DNA from: Pandoraea iniqua
GTDB taxonomy: Bacteria; Pseudomonadota; Gammaproteobacteria; Burkholderiales; Burkholderiaceae
Reading direction: 5' to 3'
Length of the DNA stretch: 64,000 nt
Assembly (NCBI RefSeq): GCF_902459685.1
Contig: NZ_CABPSF010000003.1
Coordinates: forward strand, 868,001 to 932,000
Both the position numbers and the translations under genes were made by a program. Position 1 is the stretch's first letter. Every line of letters begins with the position of its first letter. Under the pieces are notes generated by a model. The model saw only the letters and a list, made by a program, of their open reading frames with translations, had not been told where the DNA came from and did no database searches. Shown here one piece after another: positions 1 through 10,018 of the stretch.

Positions 1-1168
1 CAATCAGCTTCGCAACCAGAGAGTCGTAGTTCGGCGGGACTGTGTAGCCGGAGAACAAGTGCGAATCGACGCGAATACCGGGGCCGCCGGGCGGCAGCCA
101 CGCTGTCACGGTGCCCGGCGAAGGGATGAAGTTCCATGAGTTCTCGGCGTTGATCCGGCATTCGATGGCATGGCCTGCAAAGACCACATCCTTCTGGTCG
201 ATCGACAACGGGAAGCCCATCGCAATCCGGATTTGCTCCGCCACGATATCCACCCCGGTGACCATCTCAGTGACCGGATGCTCGACCTGAACGCGGGTGT
301 TCATCTCGATGAAGAAGAACGCCCCATCTTCGTAGAGAAATTCAAACGTGCCCGCACCGCGATAGCCGATCTGACGGCAGGCCTCGACGCAGCGCTCACC
401 AATGGCGGCAATCGCACGCTCGTGAATCTTCGGTGCAGGCGATTCCTCCAGTACTTTTTGATGGCGTCGCTGCAAAGAACAGTCTCGTGCACCCAGCCAA
501 ATCGCGTTGCCGTAGTTATCCGCCAGCACCTGAATTTCGACGTGACGCGGGTGTTGCAGAAAGCGCTCCATGTAGACCGCGGCGTTATTGAACGACCGTT
601 GCGCCTCTTGTTTGGTTAAGGCAACCGACTCGACCAGATCGGCTTCAGTCGTCACGACCCGCATTCCTTTGCCGCCACCGCCCCCCGCCGCCTTGACGAT
701 GAGCGGGTATCCCACCTGCGCACCGATGCCGATGATCTCGGCCGCAGCGTCAGGCAACTCGCCCTCAGAACCGGGAACACACGGGACGCCGGCCTTCAAC
801 ATGGCCTGCTTAGCGCGCACCTTATCGCCCATGCAGCGAATGGCGCTGGACGTCGGACCAATGAACGTCAGTCCGTTTTTCTCAATGCTTTCGGCAAAAT
901 CCGCGTTCTCGGCCAGAAAGCCATATCCGGGATGGATTGCCTGCGCGCCGGTGAGCTTGGCTGCCATCAGAATCTCGTTGGGATTCAGATAGCTCGCTTG
1001 CGCAGCGGCCGGGCCGATGCAAATCGCCTCGTCAGCCATCGTCACGTGCGGCAACGTCTTGTCGGCCTCTGAAAAGACCGCAACGGTCTTGAGTCCGAGG
1101 TGCTTGGCGGCCCGCTGAATGCGCAACGCAATCTCGCCGCGATTCGCGATGAGCACAGTGTCAAACAT
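1..1168 (-). CDS. accC: biotin carboxylase, AccC family (partial, C-terminus off the left edge)
   Basis: ATP-dependent carboxylation of biotin on a carrier protein. The minus-strand reading from ATG at 1168 begins [17 protein letters not shown], the usual AccC start, and contains the glycine-rich ATP loop ([11 protein letters not shown]) and the [16 protein letters not shown] active-site block. About 389 residues are visible of a family length near 450; the 3' end is outside the window. Its ATG overlaps the end of the upstream carrier gene by 8 bp, so the two are translationally coupled. Being linked to pxpB/pxpC rather than to other acc genes, this is probably a specialised second copy and not the housekeeping enzyme; that is inference. 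Confidence 0.9.
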   Translation of the reverse strand, partial: MFDTVLIANRGEIALRIQRAAKHLGLKTVAVFSEADKTLPHVTMADEAICIGPAAAQASYLNPNEILMAAKLTGAQAIHPGYGFLAENADFAESIEKNGLTFIGPTSSAIRCMGDKVRAKQAMLKAGVPCVPGSEGELPDAAAEIIGIGAQVGYPLIVKAAGGGGGKGMRVVTTEADLVESVALTKQEAQRSFNNAAVYMERFLQHPRHVEIQVLADNYGNAIWLGARDCSLQRRHQKVLEESPAPKIHERAIAAIGERCVEACRQIGYRGAGTFEFLYEDGAFFFIEMNTRVQVEHPVTEMVTGVDIVAEQIRIAMGFPLSIDQKDVVFAGHAIECRINAENSWNFIPSPGTVTAWLPPGGPGIRVDSHLFSGYTVPPNYDSLVAKLI

Positions 1169-1619
1169 TGCCGTTCACCTCGATGACGAATAGCGGCGTG
1201 CCAACGCTGACGACACCACCGTCTTCTGCAAGAATTTCTTTGACGGTGCCGGCCCAATCGCAGTCGACCTCGTTGAGCATCTTCATCGCCTCGATCAGGC
1301 AGAGCTTCTGGCCAACGTCGACCTCGTCGCCGGTCTTGACGAAGGGCGCGTCTCCCGGCGCCGACGCCCGGAAGAAAGTCCCGCTCATCCCGCTCTTTAC
1401 AGTTCTTGTCGACGCGTCGGTGGCCGCAGGAACGATGGCGGCTGCGGGGGCGGCTGCTGTGGGGGCTGCGACTGTCGCCCCGGCACCCAACGCGTTCTTC
1501 TTCAGCCTCAGCGAAAAGTCCGCCGCCTCTATTTCCATTTCGACCAGATGCGTTTTGCTAAAGACCTCAGCAAGCTTCTGAACTTCTTCCAACCGCCGTG
1601 ACATGCTGGTTTCGGACAC
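1161..1619 (-). CDS. accB: biotin carboxyl carrier protein, AccB-like
   Basis: Carries biotin for the adjacent carboxylase. The 152-residue product has an N-terminal helical segment, an Ala/Pro-rich flexible linker (about residues 45-70) and a C-terminal biotinyl domain with the biotinylation motif EAMKMLNEV, whose Lys is the attachment site. Length is normal for AccB. It lies between pxpC (50 bp upstream) and accC (8 bp overlap), which points to one operon. Pairing of AccB/AccC paralogues with PxpB/PxpC genes is a recurring arrangement; the carboxylated acceptor here is not known from the sequence. Confidence 0.9.
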   Translation of the reverse strand: MSETSMSRRLEEVQKLAEVFSKTHLVEMEIEAADFSLRLKKNALGAGATVAAPTAAAPAAAIVPAATDASTRTVKSGMSGTFFRASAPGDAPFVKTGDEVDVGQKLCLIEAMKMLNEVDCDWAGTVKEILAEDGGVVSVGTPLFVIEVNGNV

Positions 1620-1668
1620 GTTATTTCCCTTGATTCAGTCGGGTGCCGCTCAATCGTGGAACGACGCC

Positions 1669-2658
1669 TCAGACGCGCACCGAGATCAGTTCAATACTGT
1701 TCTTCAGTTGATTCATGACCCGGCTTTGCTCCGAGAGCGCCGCCACGGCATCGTCCAACGCCAAGAATTTGAAGCGCAGGCAAACGCCCGCCCGGGCCTG
1801 CGCCAAACGCCACAGATCCGACTCGATGACATTGGCGATTTTTGGATATCCACCGCAGGTATTGCCGTCTGCCAACTGGATAATCGGCTGCCCCGATGGC
1901 GGCACCTGAACGGTGCCGGGCACAACGCCGTAGGACAGTAGTTCCACCGGCGCTTTCAACTCGAGGCTTTGGCCGCGCAGCCGATAACCCATACGGTTTG
2001 ATTCCGGCTGAATCGCATACTCAGTGCTGGTGAAAATATCCAGCGCGGATGCCTGAAATAACTCAACCTCGGCCGCCGGCACGCAACGCAACTCAATGAC
2101 GTTGCTCGACAGACTCGCGAAGTAATCGGTAATCACGCGGGGAGCAACGCCAAAGCCACCGGCACGCTGCGGCTTGCGGCGCGCGCTCACCTGAGCATCG
2201 CCGATCGCCAGCTTGTCGCCCCGCTTGAGCCCTCGCCCGTCGACGCCACCGAAGCCAGCGCGGATATCCGTCGACCGTGAGCCCAGCACCTGCGGCGTGT
2301 CGATCCCCCCTGCGACAGCCACATAACTTCTGGCGCCGAACTGGGGCGGCTCGATCGTCAGCACTTCGCCGGCGCGGACCCACTGGCTCCAATACGGCGG
2401 AAGGCGTTTGTTCCCCACCAACGCTTTGGTGAAAGCCCCCGTTACAGCGACCAGACGATCCTGTTCGAACTTGAGCTTGAAGGGATAGATGGCGACTTCG
2501 ATGCCCGCGCAGTCCTCTGCGTTACCAACCATCAGATTCGCAATACCCAACGCCAGCGTATCCATCGCGCCACCGACGCTGACGCCGAGTGGCACGGCGG
2601 CCTCACGGCCCTTATCGACGACGAGATTCAACGCGCCGTTACTCATGACCTCGATCAT
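1669..2658 (-). CDS. pxpC: 5-oxoprolinase subunit PxpC / biotin-dependent carboxyltransferase-type protein (KipA family)
   Basis: KipA/PxpC family, allophanate hydrolase subunit 2-like. In the known system PxpA, PxpB and PxpC together perform ATP-dependent cleavage of 5-oxoproline to glutamate. The 329-residue protein begins MIEVMSNGALNLVVDKGR and contains GVSVGGAMDTLALGIAN, a typical KipA N-terminal pattern, and a QLADGNTCGGYPKIANV segment typical of the C-terminal half. Its start overlaps the pxpB stop by 4 bp (ATGA), so it is the second gene of the operon. PxpA (LamB/YcsF) is not in the window and would be expected beyond the left edge. Confidence 0.85.
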   Translation of the reverse strand: MIEVMSNGALNLVVDKGREAAVPLGVSVGGAMDTLALGIANLMVGNAEDCAGIEVAIYPFKLKFEQDRLVAVTGAFTKALVGNKRLPPYWSQWVRAGEVLTIEPPQFGARSYVAVAGGIDTPQVLGSRSTDIRAGFGGVDGRGLKRGDKLAIGDAQVSARRKPQRAGGFGVAPRVITDYFASLSSNVIELRCVPAAEVELFQASALDIFTSTEYAIQPESNRMGYRLRGQSLELKAPVELLSYGVVPGTVQVPPSGQPIIQLADGNTCGGYPKIANVIESDLWRLAQARAGVCLRFKFLALDDAVAALSEQSRVMNQLKNSIELISVRV

Positions 2659-3386
2659 GCATTCACCTTTCCAACGTTAAAGCGCACAACGTCGCCGGGC
2701 GCGAGCAGACAAGGATGATTCGAATGCGGGTCGAACAACGTCGCCGCGGTATGGCCGAGCGCGTGCCAGCCGCACGGTCCCGCCATTGGGAAGACGGACG
2801 CCTGAACGCCGGCGATAACCACGGATCCCTTCGGGAGGCTGACGCGCGGAACGTCGCGGCGCTTCAGGGTCAGCTCAGGCGGAAGCCCGACCATGTAGGC
2901 ATAGCCGGGCATCGACCCGATGGCCGCGACGATATAGTTGGCTTCGCTATGCAATCGCACCACGTCGGCAACGCTCATTCCCAATTGCTCTGCTACCGGT
3001 ATCAGGTCGGGTCCCAGCGCGCCGCCGTAATCCACCTGAAACTCGACCGTTTTCCCCTTCACCCCTCTGGGCGAAGCCTGTTCCCAAAGCGCGAGCAACA
3101 TGTCGCACGCCGCCTTCGGATGCAGTGTCAGCGGATCAAACTTCAACAAGAGGTTGTTCACGCCGAGAATGACTTGACGAACACCGGCGTCGGCATGCGC
3201 CTTGCCGCGAAGTGTCGTCGCGAGGTCTAAAAGGCGCTCCTGAATGACGAGGTCGAACGTTCCATTCGACGGGTTCAGCAGTAAGCCACCCGCCCCTGCC
3301 ATCGAAACCGGCACAGCGCCGTTATCCAGACGACTTGTCCATAACGGTCTCGCCATTGCTCCTGTAGTGCTTTGAGGTAACGTCAT
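2655..3386 (-). CDS. pxpB: 5-oxoprolinase subunit PxpB (KipI family, allophanate hydrolase subunit 1-like)
   Basis: Partner subunit of PxpC, cytoplasmic. Family signatures seen are GGALGPDL, the stretch AAIGSMPGYAYMVGLP and VAGVQASVFP/GPCGWHALGHT-type motifs of the KipI C-terminal domain. The reading frame extends upstream to 3554, but I place the start at ATG 3386 because a GGAAG ribosome-binding site lies 3 bases before it and the extra N-terminus is Arg-rich and unlike the family; another ATG further in (MARPLW) is possible. It is the first gene of the minus-strand operon pxpB-pxpC-accB-accC and faces a LysR regulator. Confidence 0.85.
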   Translation of the reverse strand: MTLPQSTTGAMARPLWTSRLDNGAVPVSMAGAGGLLLNPSNGTFDLVIQERLLDLATTLRGKAHADAGVRQVILGVNNLLLKFDPLTLHPKAACDMLLALWEQASPRGVKGKTVEFQVDYGGALGPDLIPVAEQLGMSVADVVRLHSEANYIVAAIGSMPGYAYMVGLPPELTLKRRDVPRVSLPKGSVVIAGVQASVFPMAGPCGWHALGHTAATLFDPHSNHPCLLAPGDVVRFNVGKVNA

Positions 3387-3629
3387 AGCTTCCAATTTCG
3401 ATTCACCGGATGCCTTGGCATCCCTTCTTTCTGCTGGCGATCCGCGAATCATAGGTCGCCGAAAATCACAAAAAAAGCGATATTTAACGATCCGTATATA
3501 TCTAAAATTCGAATATTTCGTTGACGCTTTTTCGCGTATCTTCGGCACAAACATGCTTCATTCAGACGGTGCGCCAAGCGGCTCTGCGCCCCATTCCCGT
3601 AACTTCGAAACGGCAATCAAGGACGACGG
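3387..3629. promoter_or_regulatory. divergent control region between pxpB and the LysR gene
   Basis: This 243 bp AT-rich stretch holds the promoters of two divergent units. Visible elements are an 8 bp inverted repeat, AAAAAGCG at 3472-3479 and CGCTTTTT at 3525-3532, flanking the AT-rich core, and a nearly self-complementary CGAATATTTCG around 3510-3520. LysR regulators commonly bind such sites next to their own gene, so autoregulation and control of pxpBC-accBC is likely. A matching AGCGA/TCGCT element lies before the second LysR gene. Confidence 0.5.
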
Positions 3630-4559
3630 ATGTTCTCGTTCAAACAGCTTGAAGCGCTTTATTGGATTGGTACGCTTGGCGGCTTCTCACAAGCCGCTCG
3701 CAGGTTAAACACCACGCAGTCGGCAATCTCCAAACGCATTCAGGAATTGGAAGAGACCTTCGACACGCCGCTGTTCGACCGGGAGCTTCGACAGGCTCGC
3801 CTCAATGAAAAAGGCGAAGAGATGATGATGATTGCGCGGCGTCTGCTGGAGCAGCGAGACGACGCCGTGGAGCAATTCAGCAAGCCCGAAGTCATCGAGC
3901 GGCGGCTTCGCATCGGGGTCACCGAGCTCACGGCGATGACGTGGCTTCCGAAATTGGTGCAGTCGATCAACCAGCATTACCCACGTGTGGTGATCGAACC
4001 CGAGGTCGACGACAGCACGCACTTGATGGAGAAGCTGCTCAACGACGAGATGGATACCATCATCGTCCCCGATGCGTTCGCCGATCACGGCACGATGGCC
4101 ATGCCGCTCGCCAGCGTGAAAAACGTCTGGGTTGCCAAACCGGGGCTGGTGACCGATCACAAGCGGCCGCTTCGCATCCACGAGCTGTCGCCGTACACCA
4201 TCCTGACGCAGGGCAGCAAATCGGGGACAGGGATTATTTACGACCGCTGGATTCGCTCTCACTCCCAGTTCCCGAACCGTTCCATGAGTTGCACGAGCAT
4301 GGTGGCACTCGTCGGCCTGACCGCCGCCGGCATGGGTATCAGTTACCTGCCTTATCTCCCGTTCAGCTCGCTCATCGATAACGGCGTACTCGAGATTGTT
4401 GAAACGACGCCCAAGCTGCCCGACGTCACCTACGTCGCGCTATATCGGGCAGAACGTAAAAGCAGTTTCATTTCCTCGGTATTGCGGCTTGTGCAGGAGT
4501 GCTGCGACTTCTCGAATGCCTTCCAAGGGCAGCTCACTACACAGAAAGTCCGCAGCTAA
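3630..4559 (+). CDS. LysR-family transcriptional regulator
   Basis: A DNA-binding activator or repressor of 309 residues, normal for LysR. The N-terminal winged helix-turn-helix is clear (FKQLEALYWIGTLGGFSQAA, then TTQSAISKRIQELE, residues about 4-42), followed by a periplasmic-binding-protein-like effector domain from about residue 90. Divergent from the pxpB operon with inverted repeats in between, so the likely target is that operon and the effector could be a pathway intermediate. Its HTH resembles that of the second LysR gene at 13181, and both lie next to similar DNA motifs. Confidence 0.92.
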   Translation: MFSFKQLEALYWIGTLGGFSQAARRLNTTQSAISKRIQELEETFDTPLFDRELRQARLNEKGEEMMMIARRLLEQRDDAVEQFSKPEVIERRLRIGVTELTAMTWLPKLVQSINQHYPRVVIEPEVDDSTHLMEKLLNDEMDTIIVPDAFADHGTMAMPLASVKNVWVAKPGLVTDHKRPLRIHELSPYTILTQGSKSGTGIIYDRWIRSHSQFPNRSMSCTSMVALVGLTAAGMGISYLPYLPFSSLIDNGVLEIVETTPKLPDVTYVALYRAERKSSFISSVLRLVQECCDFSNAFQGQLTTQKVRS

Positions 4560-4641
4560 CGCGAGAAAGGTGTGCATTTGCCCATAGGCCGGATAGCGGT
4601 GCGCGACTATTCTTGCTTTCCATCGAAATCGCATTCTTCAA

Positions 4642-5820
4642 GTGAAAGCTCAAGCCGTGAAAGTCGTCATTGCACCCGATTCCTTCAAGGAAAGCCTTAG
4701 CGCCACCGAAGCCGCCCACGCCATTCGCACCGGTTTCTCGGCAATCTTTCCTCATGCAGAGTTTGTCTTGGTGCCGATCGCGGATGGAGGAGAAGGCACC
4801 GTTGCCGCGCTGGTCCGGGCACTGGGCGGCGAATACCGGCTCGAACGCGCGTCCGATCCGCTGGGCCGTCCGGTCGATGCGCAGTACGGTGTCACGCCGG
4901 ACGGCGTTGCCCTGATCGAAGTTGCGGCAGCCAGCGGCTTGGCGTGCTTGACGCCCGCCGAACGCAATCCGCTGACCGCCTCCAGCCGAGGGACGGGCGA
5001 ACTGATGCTGGCCGCGCTCGATGCCGGCTTACGCCGCTTTGTCATCGGACTGGGCGGCAGTGCGACCAACGATGCCGGCCAAGGCATTCTCTGTGCGCTG
5101 GGCGCCCGTTTCCTCGATGAAAACGGCCATGACATCGCGCCGGGCGGTGCAAGTCTGCGCACCGTCACGCGCGTCGATGTTTCCCGATTGGATAAGCGCC
5201 TGCGCGAGTGCGTTATCGAACTGGCATGCGACGTGGACAACCCGCTTTGCGGCGAGACCGGCGCATCGGCCATCTTCGGCCCCCAAAAAGGGGCGACATC
5301 TGACCATGTCTCAGTGCTGGACGACGCGCTCAACCACTTTGCCGAGGTGCTCGAACGGGACCTTGGCGTGCCGCCCGGGCTAGCCGCAATCCCCGGTGGC
5401 GGCGCCGCCGGCGGCATTGGCGCAACACTGAACGCCGTATTGGGCGCACGTCTGCGGGCCGGGGCCGACATCATCGCTGAGGCCTCTCGTTTGGACGACG
5501 CCATCGATGGTGCGTCACTGGTCATTACCGGCGAGGGCCGCGTCGACAGTCAGACCGTTCGTGGCAAAGCCCCCGCCGCCGTAGCACGCATCGCCCGTCA
5601 AAAGGGCGTGCCGGTTATCGCGCTGGGCGGCTCAATCGGCGAAATCGGCGAGTCAGGCAGCGACGATGAACTGCTGTACGGCGCCGGCATCCATGCGGTA
5701 TTCGGCGCGGTGCGCGCGCCCTGCACCATCGAGAACGCATTGCGCCACGCCCATCAAAACCTGCAAGCCAGCGCCCGGAATATCGCGGCGGCAATACGCA
5801 TTGGCCAGACGTTGACCTGA
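4642..5820 (+). CDS. glycerate kinase, type II (GarK/GlxK family)
   Basis: Phosphorylates D-glycerate with ATP to a phosphoglycerate. The N-terminus VVIAPDSFKESLSA and the block PIADGGEGTVAAL are hallmarks of the family, as are the GLGGSATNDAGQG stretch and the C-terminal LVITGEGRVDSQTVRGKAP. The 392-residue length is typical. The start is GTG at 4642; a second GTG at 4657 would give MKVVIAPDSF, the more usual family start, and neither has a strong ribosome-binding site. A CdaR regulator follows 19 bp downstream, as expected for glycerate/aldarate genes. Confidence 0.92.
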   Translation: MKAQAVKVVIAPDSFKESLSATEAAHAIRTGFSAIFPHAEFVLVPIADGGEGTVAALVRALGGEYRLERASDPLGRPVDAQYGVTPDGVALIEVAAASGLACLTPAERNPLTASSRGTGELMLAALDAGLRRFVIGLGGSATNDAGQGILCALGARFLDENGHDIAPGGASLRTVTRVDVSRLDKRLRECVIELACDVDNPLCGETGASAIFGPQKGATSDHVSVLDDALNHFAEVLERDLGVPPGLAAIPGGGAAGGIGATLNAVLGARLRAGADIIAEASRLDDAIDGASLVITGEGRVDSQTVRGKAPAAVARIARQKGVPVIALGGSIGEIGESGSDDELLYGAGIHAVFGAVRAPCTIENALRHAHQNLQASARNIAAAIRIGQTLT

Positions 5821-5839
5821 GCCATAAGCCGAGCCCTTC

Positions 5840-7012
5840 ATGAGACGTCGAATCGATAGCCGACTCGCAGAGCAAATTGTTGCCGAGGCCGCACGTGTGC
5901 TGCCGTTCGACGTCAACGTGATGGATGAAACCGGCTCCATTCTTGCGAGCTCCGACTTGAGTCGCATCGGCTCGCTGCACCGCGGGGCGCAAATTGCCCT
6001 GAGCAACGGCTGCGATTGGGAAGTCGACTCGGCGATGGCCGCGCGCACACCAAAAGTGAAACCCGGCGTCAATATGCCGCTTCTCGTGAATGGCGAGGTC
6101 TGGGGCGCCATTGGGCTGACAGGAGACCCTGACGAGGTTCGCCAGTACGGCAAGCTGATGCAGGTGCTTGCACAGATGATTCTCGAGCGGGAAACGCTAA
6201 CCGTCGAACTCCGTCGAAACCACCGGCACCGCGAGGATCTGGTGCTTCAACTCATCAACGCTCAACAGACGTTCTCCTCGACGGAACTGGAGAACGCAGC
6301 GAATCGGTTCGGCGTCGATCCGACGGCATTCTGGTTTGTCATCGTCTGCGAATTCGCGACGCCGCAAGCGCCGCTGAACGACGTGATCGAAGCCGCAGCC
6401 AACGCGCAATCGATATTGAACCAACGCTTACCGCACTGTCTGTCGGCGCGGGTTTCACAGCGAGAGCTCGTCATTCTGGACAGCACAAGTGCCGCGGCAG
6501 TCGACCCACGTCATGTTGCGGAACTCGCCAAAGCGAGACTCTCCGCTATTGCAACCCTCCTCGACTCGGCCTGCAAACTGCCATTCAAAGTCGCGATCGG
6601 CGTTGGGCTCACAGGCATCTCAGCGTTCAATCATTCGTGGAAGAGCGCACGGGCGACGCTTAAGGCAGGCACGGCACGCGCAACCGATGCACGCGAACGG
6701 TGTTTCTCGTTTTACGACCACCGGCTGTTTTCCGCGTTGTCGTCGTGGGCGGACACGTGGCAGGCCAAGGAGCTTCTCAGACCGCTCGAGCAGCTCAAAG
6801 CGCGCGACCGAGCGGGCGGCGAACTGCTGGAAACGCTGAAAGTCTGGTATCGCAACGCGCGCCAGAACAACGAAACCGCTGCGGAACTGGGTATCCACAG
6901 GAATACGCTCGACAAGCGTCTGCGGCGCATCGAGGAACTGAGCGGCCTGACCCTTTCCGGCACGGAAGACGACATCCTGCTGTACATCGCCTTGCAGCTC
7001 GATTGCCTCTAG
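5840..7012 (+). CDS. CdaR/SdaR-family sugar diacid regulator
   Basis: Transcriptional regulator of aldarate and glycerate catabolism in its family. The 390-residue protein has an N-terminal putative sugar-diacid recognition domain (MRRRIDSRLAEQIV, FDVNVMDETGSILASSD) and a C-terminal PucR-type helix-turn-helix (NARQNNETAAELGIHRNT, then DKRLRRIEELSGL). It lies 19 bp behind glycerate kinase on the same strand, so co-transcription and control of that kinase are likely. The effector (glycerate, glucarate or galactarate in characterised relatives) cannot be read from the sequence. Confidence 0.9.
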   Translation: MRRRIDSRLAEQIVAEAARVLPFDVNVMDETGSILASSDLSRIGSLHRGAQIALSNGCDWEVDSAMAARTPKVKPGVNMPLLVNGEVWGAIGLTGDPDEVRQYGKLMQVLAQMILERETLTVELRRNHRHREDLVLQLINAQQTFSSTELENAANRFGVDPTAFWFVIVCEFATPQAPLNDVIEAAANAQSILNQRLPHCLSARVSQRELVILDSTSAAAVDPRHVAELAKARLSAIATLLDSACKLPFKVAIGVGLTGISAFNHSWKSARATLKAGTARATDARERCFSFYDHRLFSALSSWADTWQAKELLRPLEQLKARDRAGGELLETLKVWYRNARQNNETAAELGIHRNTLDKRLRRIEELSGLTLSGTEDDILLYIALQLDCL

Positions 7013-7083
7013 ATCGTCCATCACGGCATCAAAGCGCTGTTGGGGCAGCGCTCTCACCAACCAACCTCCGGGCTTTTACTCTC

Positions 7084-9972
7084 ATGGCAAACTCCACCTC
7101 CAGCAAACCTAACGTCCGCGCCTGCGCGCCCGAGGCCGTCGCGTCCGACCCAAAGACCATTCGCTCCAGTGAGAACGACGAACCGCTCAAGGAAGATATT
7201 CGGCTTCTGGGCAGGTTGCTGGGCGAGGTCGTCCTCGAACAAGAAGGTCAGCAGGTCTTCGACGTCGTCGAAACCATCCGCCAGACGGCCGTGCGATTCC
7301 GTCGGGAGTCGGACCCAATCGCCGGCGACGCGCTCGACAAGCTACTCAAGCAGTTGACCCGCGAGCAGACAAACGCCGTCGTGAGAGCCTTTTCGTATTT
7401 CTCTCATCTGGCCAATATCGCCGAGGACCAGCATCACAACCGCCAGCGCCGCGCTCACCTCCTCGAGAATCCCGATGCCCAGCCGGGCAGCGTGGCACAC
7501 GCGTTGTCGCGCCTCGACGAGGCCGGCGTATCGGGCGCACAAGTCCGGAAATTCTTGCAAGCATCGCTGATTTCCCCCGTGCTGACCGCACACCCCACGG
7601 AAGTGCAGCGCAAGAGCATTCTGGATGCCGAGCGCGAAATCGCCCGCTTGGTCGCCGTGCGCGACATGCCGATGACGCCCGGCGAACTTCGCCGCAACAC
7701 CGAGCGCCTGCGCGCTCGCATTGCAACGCTCTGGCAGACACGTATGCTTCGTTTCACGAAGCTGACGGTCGCGGACGAAATTGAAAATGCGCTTTCGTAC
7801 TATCGCATTACCTTCCTGAGCGAGCTGCCCGCCCTCTACGACGACGTCGCGGCCGAAATCGAAATGCAGTTTCCGTCCGGCGGCGAAGCGCAGAATCTTG
7901 CGACGGACCCCGCTTCGTATTTGCAGATGGGTAGCTGGATTGGTGGGGACCGGGACGGCAATCCGAACGTCAACGCCGGCACCATGCGACATGCGCTGGC
8001 GCGTCAGTCGGCCACCCTCTTCGAGTATTACCTCGAGGAAATCCATGCGTTGGGTGCCGAGTTGCCCATTTCCAGCCTGATGGTCGACGCAAGTCCTGAC
8101 CTGCTGGCGCTGGCGGCGCAATCGCCGGACCGCTCCGAGCACCGCGCCGATGAGCCCTATCGCCGTGCATTGATCGGCATCTACGCGCGATTGGCCGCCA
8201 CGGCACGCTTGCTCGGTGCCCACGACATTCTTCGTCAGGAAGTCGGTGTGGCGGCGCCGTACGACACCTCGGAAGCCTTCAGCTGCGACCTGAACATTCT
8301 GGCGGCGTCGCTGCATGCCAATCACGGCGCCGCACTGGTTAAACCGCGTCTTGCTGCGCTGAAACGCGCATCCGAGATTTTTGGTTTTCACTTGGCGACG
8401 CTGGATATGCGCCAGAGCTCGGACGTTCACGAGCGGGTTCTGGGCGAGCTGTTATCCAAGGCCGAGGTCGAGAACGACTATGCCAGTCTGAGCGAAGTCG
8501 ACAAGATCGATCTGCTGCTCGCGGAATTGGCCAAGCCGCGGCTGTTGTTCTCGCCTTTCGTGGAATACACGGAAGAAACCCATTCGGAGCTGGGCGTCCT
8601 GCATGCGGCCCGGGACATTCGCCAGCGCTATGGCAAGCGCGCCATCCGCAACTACATCATCTCGCATACGGAGACGCTGTCGGACCTCTTGGAAGTCCTT
8701 CTGCTTCAGAAAGAAACCGGTTTGCTTCACACCGATGGCCATCGGTTGCAGGAACTTGAGCTGATGGTCATTCCACTGTTCGAGACCATTCCGGACCTTC
8801 GATGCGCAGCAACGATCATGCGCCAGTGGCTGACGCTTGCGCAGGTGGCGCCGCTCATCGAAAAGCAAGGCAAGCTGCAAGAGGTGATGCTGGGCTACTC
8901 CGACTCGAACAAGGACGGTGGCTTCCTGACATCGAATTGGGAACTGTATAAGGCCGAAAACGAACTGGTTGTCTTGTTCAATGAGGTCGGCGTGACGCTT
9001 CGCCTCTTCCACGGTCGCGGCGGCACCGTGGGCCGTGGCGGCGGCCCCAGCTATCAGGCCATCCTTGCCCAGCCTTCGGGCACTGTGAACGGTCAGATTC
9101 GCGTGACGGAGCAAGGGGAAATCATCGCGTCCAAATTCTCCAACCCGGACATTGGCCGCCGGAATCTGGCGCTGTTGGTATCGGCCACGCTGGAAGCCAG
9201 CCTGATGCCGGCACTTCAGGACAGCCCCAAAGCACAAGCCGTCGCACGCTACGAAGCCGTAATGGATGAGCTCTCGCAGCGGGCCTATCGCACCTACCGG
9301 GACCTTGTCTACGAAACCCCGGGATTTACCGACTATTTCTTCGCTTCGACCCCGATCGCCGAAATCGCGCAGCTGAATATCGGCTCCCGGCCCGCTTCGC
9401 GAAAAGCGTCACGTCGTATCGAAGACCTGCGCGCCATTCCGTGGGGATTCTCGTGGGGGCAGTGCCGCCTGCTACTCCCCGGCTGGTATGGCTTCGGAAG
9501 CGCCGTCTCGGCATGGCTCGAGGATTCGACAGACGCCACGGATAAGCAGGCGCGTCTGGAGACGTTGCGCTCGATGAGCAAGGACTGGCCCTTCTTCGGC
9601 GCCCTGCTATCCAATATGGACATGGTGTTGGCAAAGACCGACCTCGCCGTCGCATCGCGCTATGCCGGTTTGGTGCCGGAGCAAGAACTCCGCAACGCGA
9701 TCTTTGCGCGTTTCTCCGACGAACACGAGCGGACCTGCGAAATGCTGGCGGCCATCACGGGCAACGTGGAAAGGCTCGCGGCCAACCCCGCGCTTGCGCG
9801 GTCGATCAAGAACCGTTTTGCCTATCTGGACCCGCTGAATCACCTTCAGGTCGAGCTGCTCAAACGCCATCGGACTGCCATAGCTGCGGGAGAAACGTCG
9901 GAGGAACGTGTGCAACGCGGCATACACCTCACCATTAACGGGGTCGCTGCTGGCTTGCGTAATAGTGGATAA
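7084..9972 (+). CDS. ppc: phosphoenolpyruvate carboxylase
   Basis: Carboxylates PEP with bicarbonate to oxaloacetate (anaplerotic), cytoplasmic. The catalytic His region LTAHPTEVQRKSILD, the GGDRDGNPNVNA block, the lysine/arginine loop VMLGYSDSNKDGGFL and the glycine-rich FHGRGGTVGRGGGPSY loop are all present. ATG at 7084 gives 962 residues, near the family norm; the frame is open further upstream into the regulator gene but that part is not homologous in character. Ends before a strong bidirectional terminator at 10019. Confidence 0.96.
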   Translation: MANSTSSKPNVRACAPEAVASDPKTIRSSENDEPLKEDIRLLGRLLGEVVLEQEGQQVFDVVETIRQTAVRFRRESDPIAGDALDKLLKQLTREQTNAVVRAFSYFSHLANIAEDQHHNRQRRAHLLENPDAQPGSVAHALSRLDEAGVSGAQVRKFLQASLISPVLTAHPTEVQRKSILDAEREIARLVAVRDMPMTPGELRRNTERLRARIATLWQTRMLRFTKLTVADEIENALSYYRITFLSELPALYDDVAAEIEMQFPSGGEAQNLATDPASYLQMGSWIGGDRDGNPNVNAGTMRHALARQSATLFEYYLEEIHALGAELPISSLMVDASPDLLALAAQSPDRSEHRADEPYRRALIGIYARLAATARLLGAHDILRQEVGVAAPYDTSEAFSCDLNILAASLHANHGAALVKPRLAALKRASEIFGFHLATLDMRQSSDVHERVLGELLSKAEVENDYASLSEVDKIDLLLAELAKPRLLFSPFVEYTEETHSELGVLHAARDIRQRYGKRAIRNYIISHTETLSDLLEVLLLQKETGLLHTDGHRLQELELMVIPLFETIPDLRCAATIMRQWLTLAQVAPLIEKQGKLQEVMLGYSDSNKDGGFLTSNWELYKAENELVVLFNEVGVTLRLFHGRGGTVGRGGGPSYQAILAQPSGTVNGQIRVTEQGEIIASKFSNPDIGRRNLALLVSATLEASLMPALQDSPKAQAVARYEAVMDELSQRAYRTYRDLVYETPGFTDYFFASTPIAEIAQLNIGSRPASRKASRRIEDLRAIPWGFSWGQCRLLLPGWYGFGSAVSAWLEDSTDATDKQARLETLRSMSKDWPFFGALLSNMDMVLAKTDLAVASRYAGLVPEQELRNAIFARFSDEHERTCEMLAAITGNVERLAANPALARSIKNRFAYLDPLNHLQVELLKRHRTAIAAGETSEERVQRGIHLTINGVAAGLRNSG

Positions 9973-10018
9973 GCGGATGAGCGGATAAGTCCCGGGGTTG
10001 CTCTGCGGGACAAAAAAA

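Noticed and set aside
170-992. Plus-strand open frames opposite accC
   Set aside because: They mirror the biotin carboxylase reading on the minus strand and lack protein-like character.
6700-7083. Longer PEP carboxylase start upstream
   Set aside because: The extra residues come from the regulator gene in another frame; family similarity begins after 7084.
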